A DNA stretch of 39,253 nucleotides, from the NCBI RefSeq assembly GCF_000308835.1, contig NZ_BAGN01000400.1, positions 1 to 39,253 on the forward strand. The letters run 5' to 3'. Shown piece by piece: positions 9,243 to 16,558 of this stretch. The translations under genes and the position numbers were made by a program. Each line of letters starts with the position of its first letter. Position 1 is the first letter of the stretch. The DNA comes from Nocardia vinacea NBRC 16497. GTDB taxonomy: Bacteria; Actinomycetota; Actinomycetes; Mycobacteriales; Mycobacteriaceae. Under the pieces are notes generated by a model. The model was not told where the DNA came from and ran no database searches. It saw nothing but the letters and a program-made list of their open reading frames with translations.

Positions 9243-9278
9243 CCCAGCGTCCCAGCGTCCCAGCGTCATCGCGCTGGG
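9243..9278. repeat. Triple CCCAGCGT direct repeat with an inverted copy; possible terminator
   Basis: CCCAGCGT occurs three times head-to-tail at 9243-9266. It is followed after TCATCG by CGCTGGG (9272-9278), which pairs perfectly with the last copy (7-bp stem, 6-nt loop). The hairpin lies about 85 nt downstream of the aldo/keto reductase stop and could end its transcript. The three copies may reflect slippage. Confidence 0.4.
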
Positions 9279-9361
9279 CTCGCCGATCGACCGCGCCGGG
9301 GCCTGCCGCAGCGCCCGCTTGCTCGGCTGGCACCGTCGTGGCAGGGACCGGCTGGGTTTGG

Positions 9362-10243
9362 TCAGGCTTCGGGAATGGGTCGGCCGTAGGTTTCCAGGGT
9401 GATGGAGTCGGGGTCGGGGCCGCCGCGGACGCCGGTGTCGAGGGCATCGATGGCGGCGAGTTGCTCGTGGGTGAGTTCGAAGTCGAATACGGCGAAGTTT
9501 TCGGCGATGCGGGCGGGTTTGGTCGACTTGGGGATGGCGGAGCGGCCTTGCTGCAGGTGCCAGCGCAGCATCACCTGGGCGGCGGTCTTGCCGTGGCGGG
9601 CGGCGATGTCGAGCAGGGTGGGGTCGTCGAAGCTGCGTTTGTCGGCGCCGCCGTAGGCGGTGATGCCCCCGATGGGGGACCAGGCCTGGCTGAGGATGGC
9701 GTGCTGGCTGTGGAGTTTTTGCAGGGCGGGCTGCTGGAAGTAGGGGTGGACCTCGATCTGGTTGACCGCGGGCACGACGCCGGCTTCGGACAGTAGCCGG
9801 TCGAGGTGCTCGGGCATGAAGTTGCTGACACCGATGGCGCGTACCCGTCCGTCGTTCAGCAGTTTCTCCAGTGCCCGGTAGGCGTCGAGGGTCAGGTCGA
9901 AGCGGCTGGGCAGGGGCTGGTGCAGGATCAGCAGGTCCAGCTGGTCGACGCCTAGTTTGGCTGCGCTCTTGTCGTAGGCGTGCAGGGTGGGTTCGTAGCC
10001 GTAGTCGCTGATCCAGACCTTGGTCTCGATGAACACCTGGTCGCGGGACAGGCCCGAGCGGCGGATGCCTTTTCCGACTTCGCGTTCGTTGGCGTAGGCG
10101 GCGGCGGTGTCGATGTGGCGGTAGCCCACGCCCAGCGCTTCGGCGACCGCGGCGGTGGTCTCCTCGGGGGCGGACTGGAACACTCCGAGCCCCAGGCTCG
10201 GCATGGTGACGCCGTTGTTCAGGGTGATTTCGTTTGCGGTCAT
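9362..10243 (-). CDS. Aldo/keto reductase (2,5-diketogluconate reductase-like)
   Basis: This is a 293-residue NADPH-dependent carbonyl reductase of the AKR superfamily, a TIM barrel acting in the cytoplasm. The catalytic tetrad is visible: Asp45 and Tyr50 in HIDTAAAYANE, Lys75 in FIETKVW and His108 in LILHQPLP. GVSNFMPEHLDRL and IPKSTKPARIAENFAVFDFEL are the family's substrate- and cofactor-binding signatures near the C-terminus. The sequence sits with the bacterial AKR5-type enzymes that reduce small aldehydes and keto acids; the actual substrate is unknown. It is divergently transcribed from an XRE-type regulator 162 bp away, and two palindromes in that gap make the regulator the likely controller. 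Length is normal and the gene looks intact. Confidence 0.88.
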   Translation of the reverse strand: MTANEITLNNGVTMPSLGLGVFQSAPEETTAAVAEALGVGYRHIDTAAAYANEREVGKGIRRSGLSRDQVFIETKVWISDYGYEPTLHAYDKSAAKLGVDQLDLLILHQPLPSRFDLTLDAYRALEKLLNDGRVRAIGVSNFMPEHLDRLLSEAGVVPAVNQIEVHPYFQQPALQKLHSQHAILSQAWSPIGGITAYGGADKRSFDDPTLLDIAARHGKTAAQVMLRWHLQQGRSAIPKSTKPARIAENFAVFDFELTHEQLAAIDALDTGVRGGPDPDSITLETYGRPIPEA

Positions 10244-10271
10244 ACCCCCAAGGTAGGGAGGCCCCGGATCC

Positions 10272-10284
10272 GGTGACAGTCACC
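10272..10284. promoter_or_regulatory. Candidate operator, perfect 13-nt palindrome GGTGACAGTCACC
   Basis: Six-base arms GGTGAC/GTCACC flank a single A, 28 bases upstream of the aldo/keto reductase start. It shares the core TGACAG with the second palindrome at 10336-10356, so both may bind the same regulator, most simply the XRE protein encoded at 10406. Confidence 0.5.
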
Positions 10285-10335
10285 ACCGGTGCCCCCTTGC
10301 AGCACCCCGGGTGCTCTGTACGCCCTTGCGGCAGG

Positions 10336-10356
10336 CCTGTCACCTGCGTTGACAGG
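10336..10356 (+). promoter_or_regulatory. Candidate operator CCTGTCA-N7-TGACAGG overlapping a TTGACA -35 box
   Basis: Perfect 7-base arms are separated by 7 bases. TTGACA at 10349-10354 is a consensus -35; a -10-like CTAGCG follows 18 bases later (10373-10378), about 28 bases before the regulator's ATG 10406. Binding here would block the regulator's own promoter, which suggests autoregulation. Confidence 0.5.
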
Positions 10357-10405
10357 TACTGGTAGGAACTGCCTAGCGGGTGAGGATCGGGGTTACCGTC
10401 GGGTC

Positions 10406-11323
10406 ATGGACCTTCGAGGTGAGGTGGCGCAGTTCCTGACCGGGCTGCGGGCACGACTGAGTCCCGAGCAGGCCGGGGTGCCGGTGCTGGGCGGGCAGCG
10501 ACGCGTTCCCGGGCTGCGTCGCGAGGAGGTCGCGCAGCTGGCCGAGGTGAGCACCACCTACTACACGCGTATGGAGCGCGGGAACCTGCGCGGGGTCTCC
10601 GACAGCGTGCTGGGGTCGCTGGCGCGCACCCTGCAAATGAACGAGGCCGAGACCCAGCATTTGTTCGACCTCGCCCGCGCCGCCACCGGCACCCGAGCAC
10701 CCGCGCGGGCGCGCCGCCCGGCGCTGCGGGTGCCGCAGCGGGCGGTGCAGCTGATGGAGTCGATGACCGACGTGCCGGTGGTGATCCTGGGTCGCCTCGG
10801 TGATGTGCTGGGCGCCAACACCCTGGGGCGGGCATTGTTTCCCGACCTGTTCCCCGAGCAGGGGCCGCCGTTGAACCACACTCGTTACCTGTTTCTGGAC
10901 GAGCGGGCCCGCCGGTTCTACCCGGACTGGGAACACAGCGCCCGCCAGGTCGTGTCGGCGCTGCGTCTGCTGGCCGGTCAGGATCCGGGCGACCGGGCGC
11001 TGACCGCGCTGGTCGGGGAGCTGGCCACCCATAGCCCCGAATTCCGCACGTGGTGGGCTGGGCACGCCGTGACCGTGCATGCCGGCGGCAGCAAGACCCT
11101 GCACCACCCTGTCGTCGGCGAGCTGACCGTCGCCTTCGAAACGCTGACCATGGCCTCGGCGCCGGGAATCCGCATCATCACCTACCTCACCGACCCCGCC
11201 ACCCCCTCGGCCGACGCCCTGGACATGCTGCGCAGCTGGGTCGCCACCGACCACACACCCGCACCCGGCACCGCCCCGGCGCCCGATGTGCTCGAGGGCC
11301 GACGGTACCCGCCCCACCCATAG
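10406..11323 (+). CDS. XRE-family regulator with MmyB-like ligand-binding domain
   Basis: This 305-residue cytoplasmic DNA-binding protein has an N-terminal helix-turn-helix at about residues 30-75 (RRVPGLRREEVAQLAEVSTT, then YYTRMERGN). It is followed by the MmyB-like (PAS-related) domain common in actinobacteria: VPVVILGRLGDVLGANTLGRALF, YLFLDERARRFYPDWE, and HHPVVGELTVAFETL near the end. Such regulators usually sit beside, and control, an oxidoreductase gene, here the divergent aldo/keto reductase. MDLRGEV at 10406 is the natural family start. No clear ribosome-binding site precedes it, and the frame stays open upstream to 10289. The gene is intact and of normal length. Confidence 0.88.
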   Translation: MDLRGEVAQFLTGLRARLSPEQAGVPVLGGQRRVPGLRREEVAQLAEVSTTYYTRMERGNLRGVSDSVLGSLARTLQMNEAETQHLFDLARAATGTRAPARARRPALRVPQRAVQLMESMTDVPVVILGRLGDVLGANTLGRALFPDLFPEQGPPLNHTRYLFLDERARRFYPDWEHSARQVVSALRLLAGQDPGDRALTALVGELATHSPEFRTWWAGHAVTVHAGGSKTLHHPVVGELTVAFETLTMASAPGIRIITYLTDPATPSADALDMLRSWVATDHTPAPGTAPAPDVLEGRRYPPHP

Positions 11324-11620
11324 CAGGCGGCTGCCGACCTGCCCCCGGCGCCAGCCACATCGGTGGGCTGCGGCGCCGGTCCTCGACCGGGTTCTGCCGG
11401 GCCGAGGAGCGGCTTCAGGTGGGCCGCATGCGTGCCGATTGACCCGCTTTCGTTGCTACAGGAAGGATTGCGATGTCTGTCGGCCGCCGAGAAAGTCGAG
11501 ATCCAGGGCGAGCGCTACCCCGAATACATGCAGCGCTGGATCAACCGCTGACCACCCCCAACCCACCCGGCGGCCTGTTACCCACGAGCCCGCCCCCCAA
11601 CATCGACAAGGAGCATCCCC
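11324..11620. other. Gap with a possible 3' gene remnant
   Basis: A plus-strand frame ending at TGA 11551 has a protein-like tail (LSAAEKVEIQGERYPEYM, then QRWINR) preceded by nothing recognisable. It may be the last ~35 codons of a deleted gene. AAGGAG at about 11608 is the ribosome-binding site of the following SDR gene. Confidence 0.3.
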
Positions 11621-12352
11621 ATGACCACACCCATCACGGGCCGCACCGCCGTCATCACCGGCGCCTCCTCCGGTATCGGTGAAGCCGTCGCCCGCGCCCT
11701 GCACGCCGTCGGCTACCAGGTCGCGCTACTGGCCCGCCGCACCGACCGCATCCAGGCCCTCGCCACCGAACTCGGCCACGGCGCGATCGCCATCCCCGCC
11801 GACGTCACCGACCGCGCCGCGCTCACCGCCGCGGCCGACCGCGTCGGCGACGAGCTCGGCCGCGCCGACGTTCTGATCAACAACGCCGGGGTGATGCTGC
11901 TGGGCCCGTTCTCCTCCGACCAGCGCGAGGACTACCGCCGCATGATCGAGATCAACCTGCTCGGCGCCATCACCACCACCGAGGTCTTCCTCGACCAGAT
12001 CCGCGACGGTGGCGGCGACATCGTCAACATCTCCTCGGTCGCCGGCCGCACCGCGCGCCCCGGCAACGGCGTCTACGCTGCCACCAAATGGGGCCTCAAC
12101 GGCTGGTCGGAATCCCTGCGCCAGGAACTGCTGCCCGACGTGCGCGTCACCCTGATCGAACCCGGCGCCGTCGCCACCGAACTGCCCACCCACATCACCC
12201 ATACCGCAACCAAAACCGATGTCGAACAGCTGTACAGCCAGGTACCCGTCACCGCTGCCGACATTGCCGAAGTCATCGCCTTCGCCGTACAACGACCCAG
12301 GCACCTGGTCATCAACGAAATCCTGCTCCGCCCCGCCGCGCAATCCCTCTGA
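11621..12352 (+). CDS. Short-chain dehydrogenase/reductase (classical SDR)
   Basis: A 243-residue NAD(P)(H)-dependent oxidoreductase with a complete classical SDR signature: cofactor loop TGASSGIG (residues 13-20), NNAG 87-90, catalytic Ser139, Tyr152 and Lys156 (YAATK), and IEPGAVATEL after the active site. It is close in form to the YdfG-like serine/hydroxy-acid or general carbonyl SDRs, but the substrate cannot be read from the sequence. AAGGAG 8 nt before ATG 11621 supports the start. It follows the XRE regulator on the same strand after about 300 bp. It converges with the cutinase gene, and the 190 bp between the two stops holds only a weak imperfect hairpin (12498-12537). Confidence 0.9.
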   Translation: MTTPITGRTAVITGASSGIGEAVARALHAVGYQVALLARRTDRIQALATELGHGAIAIPADVTDRAALTAAADRVGDELGRADVLINNAGVMLLGPFSSDQREDYRRMIEINLLGAITTTEVFLDQIRDGGGDIVNISSVAGRTARPGNGVYAATKWGLNGWSESLRQELLPDVRVTLIEPGAVATELPTHITHTATKTDVEQLYSQVPVTAADIAEVIAFAVQRPRHLVINEILLRPAAQSL

Positions 12353-12543
12353 CGAGAGCCGAAGGTGTCCAGATGAAGTAACCCAGGCAGCGCACGGCCC
12401 GCGGTCTTCGGCCAGAAGTGAACAAGCTATCGACTCGGTAGCGGCATCCGAGCCGTACTCGCCGCCGACACTCCGTCTGCCAAGGCGATGCTGTACAAGG
12501 CGCAATCCCGGCACATGTACGGGAAACCTTGCGGTGCAAGCGA

Positions 12544-13452
12544 TTAGCCGCGTGCGGCGTCGATCAGCTGTTGGTGCAGCCAGGTCAGGGGGGTGGTGCC
12601 GCCGGGGCCGATCGCGTAGTGGGGGTAGCTCTGGTGGATCCCTGACTTCAGGAAATCGTCGATCTGTTTTTTGCGTTGTTCGTAGGCGGAGTTGTTGAGC
12701 TGGTCGTGGAGCAGGCCGAGACCGCCTGCGGCGAGGGCGTCGTCGATGAGGTTGCCCGCCTGCTGCTGATAGGTACCGATCTGGGTGGGGTCGGGGTTGG
12801 AGATCTGGGCGAAGAATCCGGCGATGCGAGCGGCGAAGTCGCCATCGGGGGTCGCGCAGTACAGATCTCCTGCGGCGCAGAAGGTATAGGTCTTGGGGGT
12901 GAGCCAGCCGAAACCGCCCAGGCGTGGCCCACCGGCGCCGGCGCCGACGACGGGCGGGCCGATCAGGTTGTCGGTGGGGGAGCGGCGGGGGTCGGATATC
13001 AGCCCGACCAATGCCACGCGGTCCGGTGCTACGACACCGAGTCCGGTGCCGATCTCGGCGGCGAGATCACCGGCGGCGTCGGCGCCTTGGCTGTAGCCCA
13101 ACAGCGCGAATCGTGTTGCGCCACAGCGCTGTGCCATCGCGCTGACCAGGCCGCGGGTGTTGTCGAGGGCTTCGCGTTTGGAGCGGCCGTACACCTCGCC
13201 CTCCCAGGGGAACGCGGTCGCGGTGTAAGCGACGTAGTCGGTCTGGACGTTGCCGGGCAAGCCGTCGGCGACGGCGGCGAGCATCCCTTGGCCCGGTTCG
13301 GACTTCGAGGTCTCCCATGTGCCCGGAACGGCCACGACGTACATGTCGGGGCACTGCTGCGGGGCTGCTTGTGCGGTTGAGGCCACGCCGACCGGAAGGG
13401 CGGCGCTGACTAGTGCCGCGCACGCGGCGATGTTCTTCCATCGAGAAAACAT
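12544..13452 (-). CDS. Secreted cutinase-family (Culp-like) esterase
   Basis: This is a 302-residue exported serine hydrolase. A Sec signal peptide (MFSRWKNIAACAALV..., cleavage after STAQA) is followed by the cutinase fold. The nucleophile elbow is GYSQG (Ser121), the probable acid Asp196 lies in CAAGDLYC, and the probable His is in SYPHY near residue 283. Cys34/Cys110 and Cys192/Cys199 fit the two conserved disulfides. Mycobacterial relatives hydrolyse fatty-acid esters or act on cell-envelope lipids; the exact substrate here is unknown. I start at ATG 13452, where GGGAG lies 7 nt upstream and the signal peptide begins cleanly; the longer GTG start at 13473 adds seven residues and is less likely. 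Confidence 0.88.
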   Translation of the reverse strand: MFSRWKNIAACAALVSAALPVGVASTAQAAPQQCPDMYVVAVPGTWETSKSEPGQGMLAAVADGLPGNVQTDYVAYTATAFPWEGEVYGRSKREALDNTRGLVSAMAQRCGATRFALLGYSQGADAAGDLAAEIGTGLGVVAPDRVALVGLISDPRRSPTDNLIGPPVVGAGAGGPRLGGFGWLTPKTYTFCAAGDLYCATPDGDFAARIAGFFAQISNPDPTQIGTYQQQAGNLIDDALAAGGLGLLHDQLNNSAYEQRKKQIDDFLKSGIHQSYPHYAIGPGGTTPLTWLHQQLIDAARG

Positions 13453-13810
13453 CGTGTACTCCCGGGGTTTCACGGTCGAGGGCGTTGGCCGATCGGCGAC
13501 GGTTACTTCGAGAGTGTAAAGGGCGTGTCGGGATAGCGCTGGGAGTAACAGGTCACTAGCGATAGCGCCATGTTCTGAACGGGATCAACCCGCTGGTCGC
13601 CAACATCGCCGGATCATAGCGGCGGCCGGCGGCATGCGCGTCCTGGCCCTGCGCGGCTTCGTCTTCTAACTCACCGTGGGCACTGAAACCGCAGCGGTCG
13701 CGGACCCTTATGACGGCAGTTCCGCCGCTGCCTGGGGTGGGGCCTTGCATCTGTGCTGTCGTAGCGGAACGATTGCCGGACATCGTCTTCGTCTATGTAT
13801 GGAGGGTGAT
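13453..13810. other. Gap between cutinase and GYD gene
   Basis: It carries the divergent 5' regions of both genes. GGAGG at 13801-13805 is the ribosome-binding site of the GYD gene. No further gene, hairpin or repeat was convincing. Confidence 0.4.
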
Positions 13811-14131
13811 ATGCCGAGGTTCTTGTGGGAGGTCACCTATTCGTCCGCCGGCGCGGGTGGGCTGTTGACGGAGGGTGGTACTGCCCGGCGCGACGCGATA
13901 ACTCGAATGGTGGAAAGTATCGGCGGGACCGTCGAATCATGCTATTTCGCACTGGGTGCGCGGGATTTGTTCGTGATCGGGACGGTCCCCGACGAGGAAG
14001 CGGCTGCGGTGCTTGCGATTCAGACGGCTGCTTCCGGTGCCGCGCGATCGCAGTCCGTGCCGCTGCTGACGCCGGAACAGGTGGATGAAGCGGTGCACCG
14101 CACCGCGGAGTACCGGCCACCGGGCAAATAG
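13811..14131 (+). CDS. GYD-domain protein
   Basis: A 106-residue soluble protein that covers the whole GYD family (PF08734). FLWEVTYSSAGAGGLLTEGG opens it; DAITRMVESIGGTVESCYFALGARDLFVIG and the EEAAAVLAIQTAASGA stretch give the ferredoxin-like beta-alpha-beta pattern of the family. Members are small dimeric alpha/beta-barrel proteins of unproven function, often predicted to bind small hydrophobic ligands. The start ATG 13811 is well supported by GGAGG about 5 nt upstream. It stands alone, with no operon partner. Confidence 0.8.
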   Translation: MPRFLWEVTYSSAGAGGLLTEGGTARRDAITRMVESIGGTVESCYFALGARDLFVIGTVPDEEAAAVLAIQTAASGAARSQSVPLLTPEQVDEAVHRTAEYRPPGK

Positions 14132-14458
14132 CCGAGGATGTTCGTATCCGCATCGGTGCGGTTCAGTACGACTTGGGTAGTCGTGTGCTGGGCGACATAG
14201 TTGGGGATCATCTCTCGGCTGACCGGGGCGATGCGAGCAAGCGGGCCAACCCCATTGGGGGAGTAGCGCGCATTCGGCGCTGAGACCGTTTCCGCCGTGG
14301 ATCTGGATTTGTCTGGTCGACGGCGGCCTCGGCGGCAACCGCTACTCCGACTCGAGCCCATCGCTGCCGACACCGCGGTGCGCCGAATACGCGAACGCGC
14401 CGACGGATTCGCCGACTACGCCACGGAGGCCGGACGGCCGATTGTCAGCGGCCACATT
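14132..14458. other. Gap without a supportable gene
   Basis: The region lies downstream of both the GYD gene and the convergent flavin monooxygenase gene. Frames on both strands lack similarity and no terminator-like hairpin was found. Confidence 0.35.
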
Positions 14459-15568
14459 TCAGCCCGGTTGGAAGAACTCGAGCATTCTCCGGCTGGCGTC
14501 CGGCGACATCAGCAATTCCTGCATGTCCGCGGACATCCGGGCGGCAGCGCTGGTGCGTTCGAACATCTCGCGTTCGTATTCTTTGACGGCGGTGGGATAG
14601 TCGTCCGGGTGCGCGGCCAGTGCGAGACCGAGCAGGGCTCCGTCGAGCAGCGCCATGTTGGCGCCTTCCCCCACCGGCGGCATCAGGTGCGCGGCATCGC
14701 CGAGCAGCGTGACGCTCGGTGTCGACGGCCAGGTCAGGCCGATCGGGAGAGTGGTGATCGACCGTGGCAGGACCGTGTCATCGCAGGCGGCGATCAGTGC
14801 GATGAACCGTGCGTCCCAGCCGGCAAACAGCTCGATCAGCCGCGCCCGGGCGGCGGCCGGGTCGTCGAACGGGATCCCGCTGGTGGCGAACCAGTCCTCG
14901 GCGGTGTTGTAGAAGCTGAGGCCGATGCGAACGCGGCCGTCGCCGTTGCGCTGCGCCGCCAGGGATAGTCCGTTGCCGAGCACCCAGTAGTTGCCGCGCC
15001 CGACCATCGCCGCGAGGTCGGGGTGTGTGCGGTCGATGTCGGGAATGCCGACCTCGACGATGTTCTGGCCGATATGCGCCGGGCGAGCGTCGGTGAGTAG
15101 CGTGCGGACCCGGGACTGCGCGCCGTCCGCGCCGACCAGCAGGTCATACGTCGCACTGCTGCCGTCGGCGAAGTGCAGCACGCCATTGTCGGCGGACTCG
15201 AACGCGTGCCCCCAGCGCACCGCGTGGTCAGGAAGAGAGTCCAGCAGCAGGTTGCGCAGATCGGCGCGGTCGACCTCGGGTCGAGCGAGCGGGGCGTCGT
15301 CGGGTGTGTCCTCCTGGAGCAGCAGGGTGCCGTCCGGCTCGAGAAGACGCATGTCCTGGCCTTCGCCACGGGCAATCGCGTAGAACTGGTCGATCAGACC
15401 GGCCTCGCGCAGCGCTCGCTGGCCGGAGTGGATGTCGAGCATGCCGCCCTGACCGCGCGCACCGCGTGACGATTCACGTTCGTACACGACGGCGTCGATG
15501 CCGTTCACGTGCAGCACCCGGGCAAGGGCCAAGCCACCCAAGCCGGCTCCGACAATGGCGATGGTCAT
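14459..15568 (-). CDS. TetX-like FAD-dependent monooxygenase
   Basis: A 369-residue single-component class A flavin monooxygenase. It has the N-terminal FAD Rossmann motif GAGLGGLALARVL, the GGMLDIHSGQRALREAGL segment similar to TetX, the DG motif DLLVGADGAQSRVRTLL, and the second FAD motif LLGDAAHLMPPVGEGANMALLDG. TetX itself hydroxylates and inactivates tetracyclines; chromosomal actinobacterial homologues have diverse or unknown substrates, so resistance is possible but not shown. ATG 15568 has GAGGG 5 nt upstream. It faces a TetR regulator across a 66-bp gap with a strong palindrome, so it is very probably repressed by that TetR and induced by its substrate or a related compound. The gene is intact. 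Confidence 0.85.
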   Translation of the reverse strand: MTIAIVGAGLGGLALARVLHVNGIDAVVYERESSRGARGQGGMLDIHSGQRALREAGLIDQFYAIARGEGQDMRLLEPDGTLLLQEDTPDDAPLARPEVDRADLRNLLLDSLPDHAVRWGHAFESADNGVLHFADGSSATYDLLVGADGAQSRVRTLLTDARPAHIGQNIVEVGIPDIDRTHPDLAAMVGRGNYWVLGNGLSLAAQRNGDGRVRIGLSFYNTAEDWFATSGIPFDDPAAARARLIELFAGWDARFIALIAACDDTVLPRSITTLPIGLTWPSTPSVTLLGDAAHLMPPVGEGANMALLDGALLGLALAAHPDDYPTAVKEYEREMFERTSAAARMSADMQELLMSPDASRRMLEFFQPG

Positions 15569-15586
15569 AGTTACCCTCGATTCACC

Positions 15587-15608
15587 GTATCAGTCGATAC
15601 ACTGTATC
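15587..15608. promoter_or_regulatory. TetR-type operator: overlapping GTATC/GATAC inverted repeats
   Basis: GATACA-C-TGTATC at 15596-15608 is a perfect 13-nt palindrome. A further GTATC at 15587 pairs with the same GATAC (GTATC-AGTC-GATAC), and another GTATC half-site stands at 15621-15625. The array fills the 66-bp gap between the monooxygenase and TetR genes and would cover both promoters. Confidence 0.7.
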
Positions 15609-15634
15609 ACTACCAACGCTGTATCGTCGTCGGC

Positions 15635-16315
15635 ATGTTGGTGTGGGAGAGGCCGGAGCCGCCGGATCGACCGATGCCGGCCCCGCTGAGCCGGGAGCGG
15701 ATCGTGCGAGCGGCGATCCAACTCGCCGATGCGGACGGCCTGGACGCGGTGTCGCTGCGCAAGGTCGCCGCGGCGCTGGACGTCGGACCGATGCGGCTGT
15801 ACGGCTATATCGCCACCAAGGAGGAGTTGCTCGACCTGATGGTCGATGCGGTCCACGCGGAGATCAGGCCGGCCGGAGACGGTTGGCGAGAGGCGCTGCG
15901 TTCCCTTGCCGAAACCATCCGGCAGGCCGCCCACCAGCACGAATGGCTCGCCGACCTGCTCGGCGGGCGGCCCCAGCTCGGGCCGAACACGCTGGCTGGC
16001 GGAGAGGCCGTGCTGGCCGCGTTGGGCGGCGTCGACCTGGACACTGTCGTGCCGGCGGTCGCCGCGGTCAATGCGTACGTGATCGGTGCGGTACGCCGGG
16101 AGATCACCGAGCGACGCGCCGAGCGGGTCTCCGGGATGGACCAGAAGCAGTGGCAGGCCACCTACGGGCCATATCTGGAGCGGACCTTCGCCACCGGCCG
16201 ATTTCCCGCGCTGGCCTCGGTCGTCCGCGATGGCCCTCACCTGGACGCCGACCAAACCTTCCAGAAGGGCCTCGACTTCCTCCTCGACGGCATCGAAGCC
16301 CACATGCGGCGATAG
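15635..16315 (+). CDS. TetR-family repressor (TetR_C class), divergent from the TetX-like gene
   Basis: A 226-residue regulator. The N-terminal helix-turn-helix reads LSRERIVRAAIQLADADGL, then DAVSLRKVAAALDVGPMRLYGYIATKEELLDLMVDAV (about residues 18-70). The C-terminal helical part with WREALRSLAETIRQAAHQHEWLADLLGGRP and the FATGRFPALASVV segment is the TetR_C (PF02909-like) ligand-binding domain typical of classical tetracycline and antibiotic repressors. ATG 15635 is the first sensible start although no ribosome-binding site precedes it; it may be leaderless or start at an upstream in-frame codon. Its gene arrangement mirrors tetR beside a tetracycline-modifying or exporting gene, and its likely operator is at 15587-15608. 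Confidence 0.85.
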   Translation: MLVWERPEPPDRPMPAPLSRERIVRAAIQLADADGLDAVSLRKVAAALDVGPMRLYGYIATKEELLDLMVDAVHAEIRPAGDGWREALRSLAETIRQAAHQHEWLADLLGGRPQLGPNTLAGGEAVLAALGGVDLDTVVPAVAAVNAYVIGAVRREITERRAERVSGMDQKQWQATYGPYLERTFATGRFPALASVVRDGPHLDADQTFQKGLDFLLDGIEAHMRR

Positions 16316-16524
16316 GCGGCGGGGTGCATACCGCCCGGAGGAAACAGCGGACCATCTCGGTGATCTGGTCGTGAGCGCCGGCCTGCCGAGCATTCTGGAT
16401 CCGCGCGAGTAACCCGCGCTCGATGGCCACCGCTCAACGATGCGGTGTTACATCACGACCCGGGACTCGACCCCGTCGGCGATACGCTGAGCATTAGCGA
16501 AAGGTAAGCGCATGTTGCCTGGTG

Positions 16525-16541
16525 ACCGACGACACGTCGGT
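16525..16541. promoter_or_regulatory. Perfect hairpin/palindrome ACCGACG-ACA-CGTCGGT before the kinase-LuxR gene
   Basis: Seven-base arms and a 3-base centre, ending 17 bases before ATG 16559. It could be an operator or a 5'UTR hairpin that affects initiation; no ribosome-binding site is visible between it and the start codon. Confidence 0.4.
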
Positions 16542-16558
16542 GGGACAGTACTCGGCCG

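Noticed and set aside
9222..10343. Long Arg/Pro-rich frame (-) overlapping the aldo/keto reductase
   Set aside because: Another frame of the same gene, compositionally biased and without motifs.
14459..15568. Naming the flavin monooxygenase tet(X)
   Set aside because: Motifs are shared by many class A monooxygenases; the sequence alone does not prove tetracycline as substrate.
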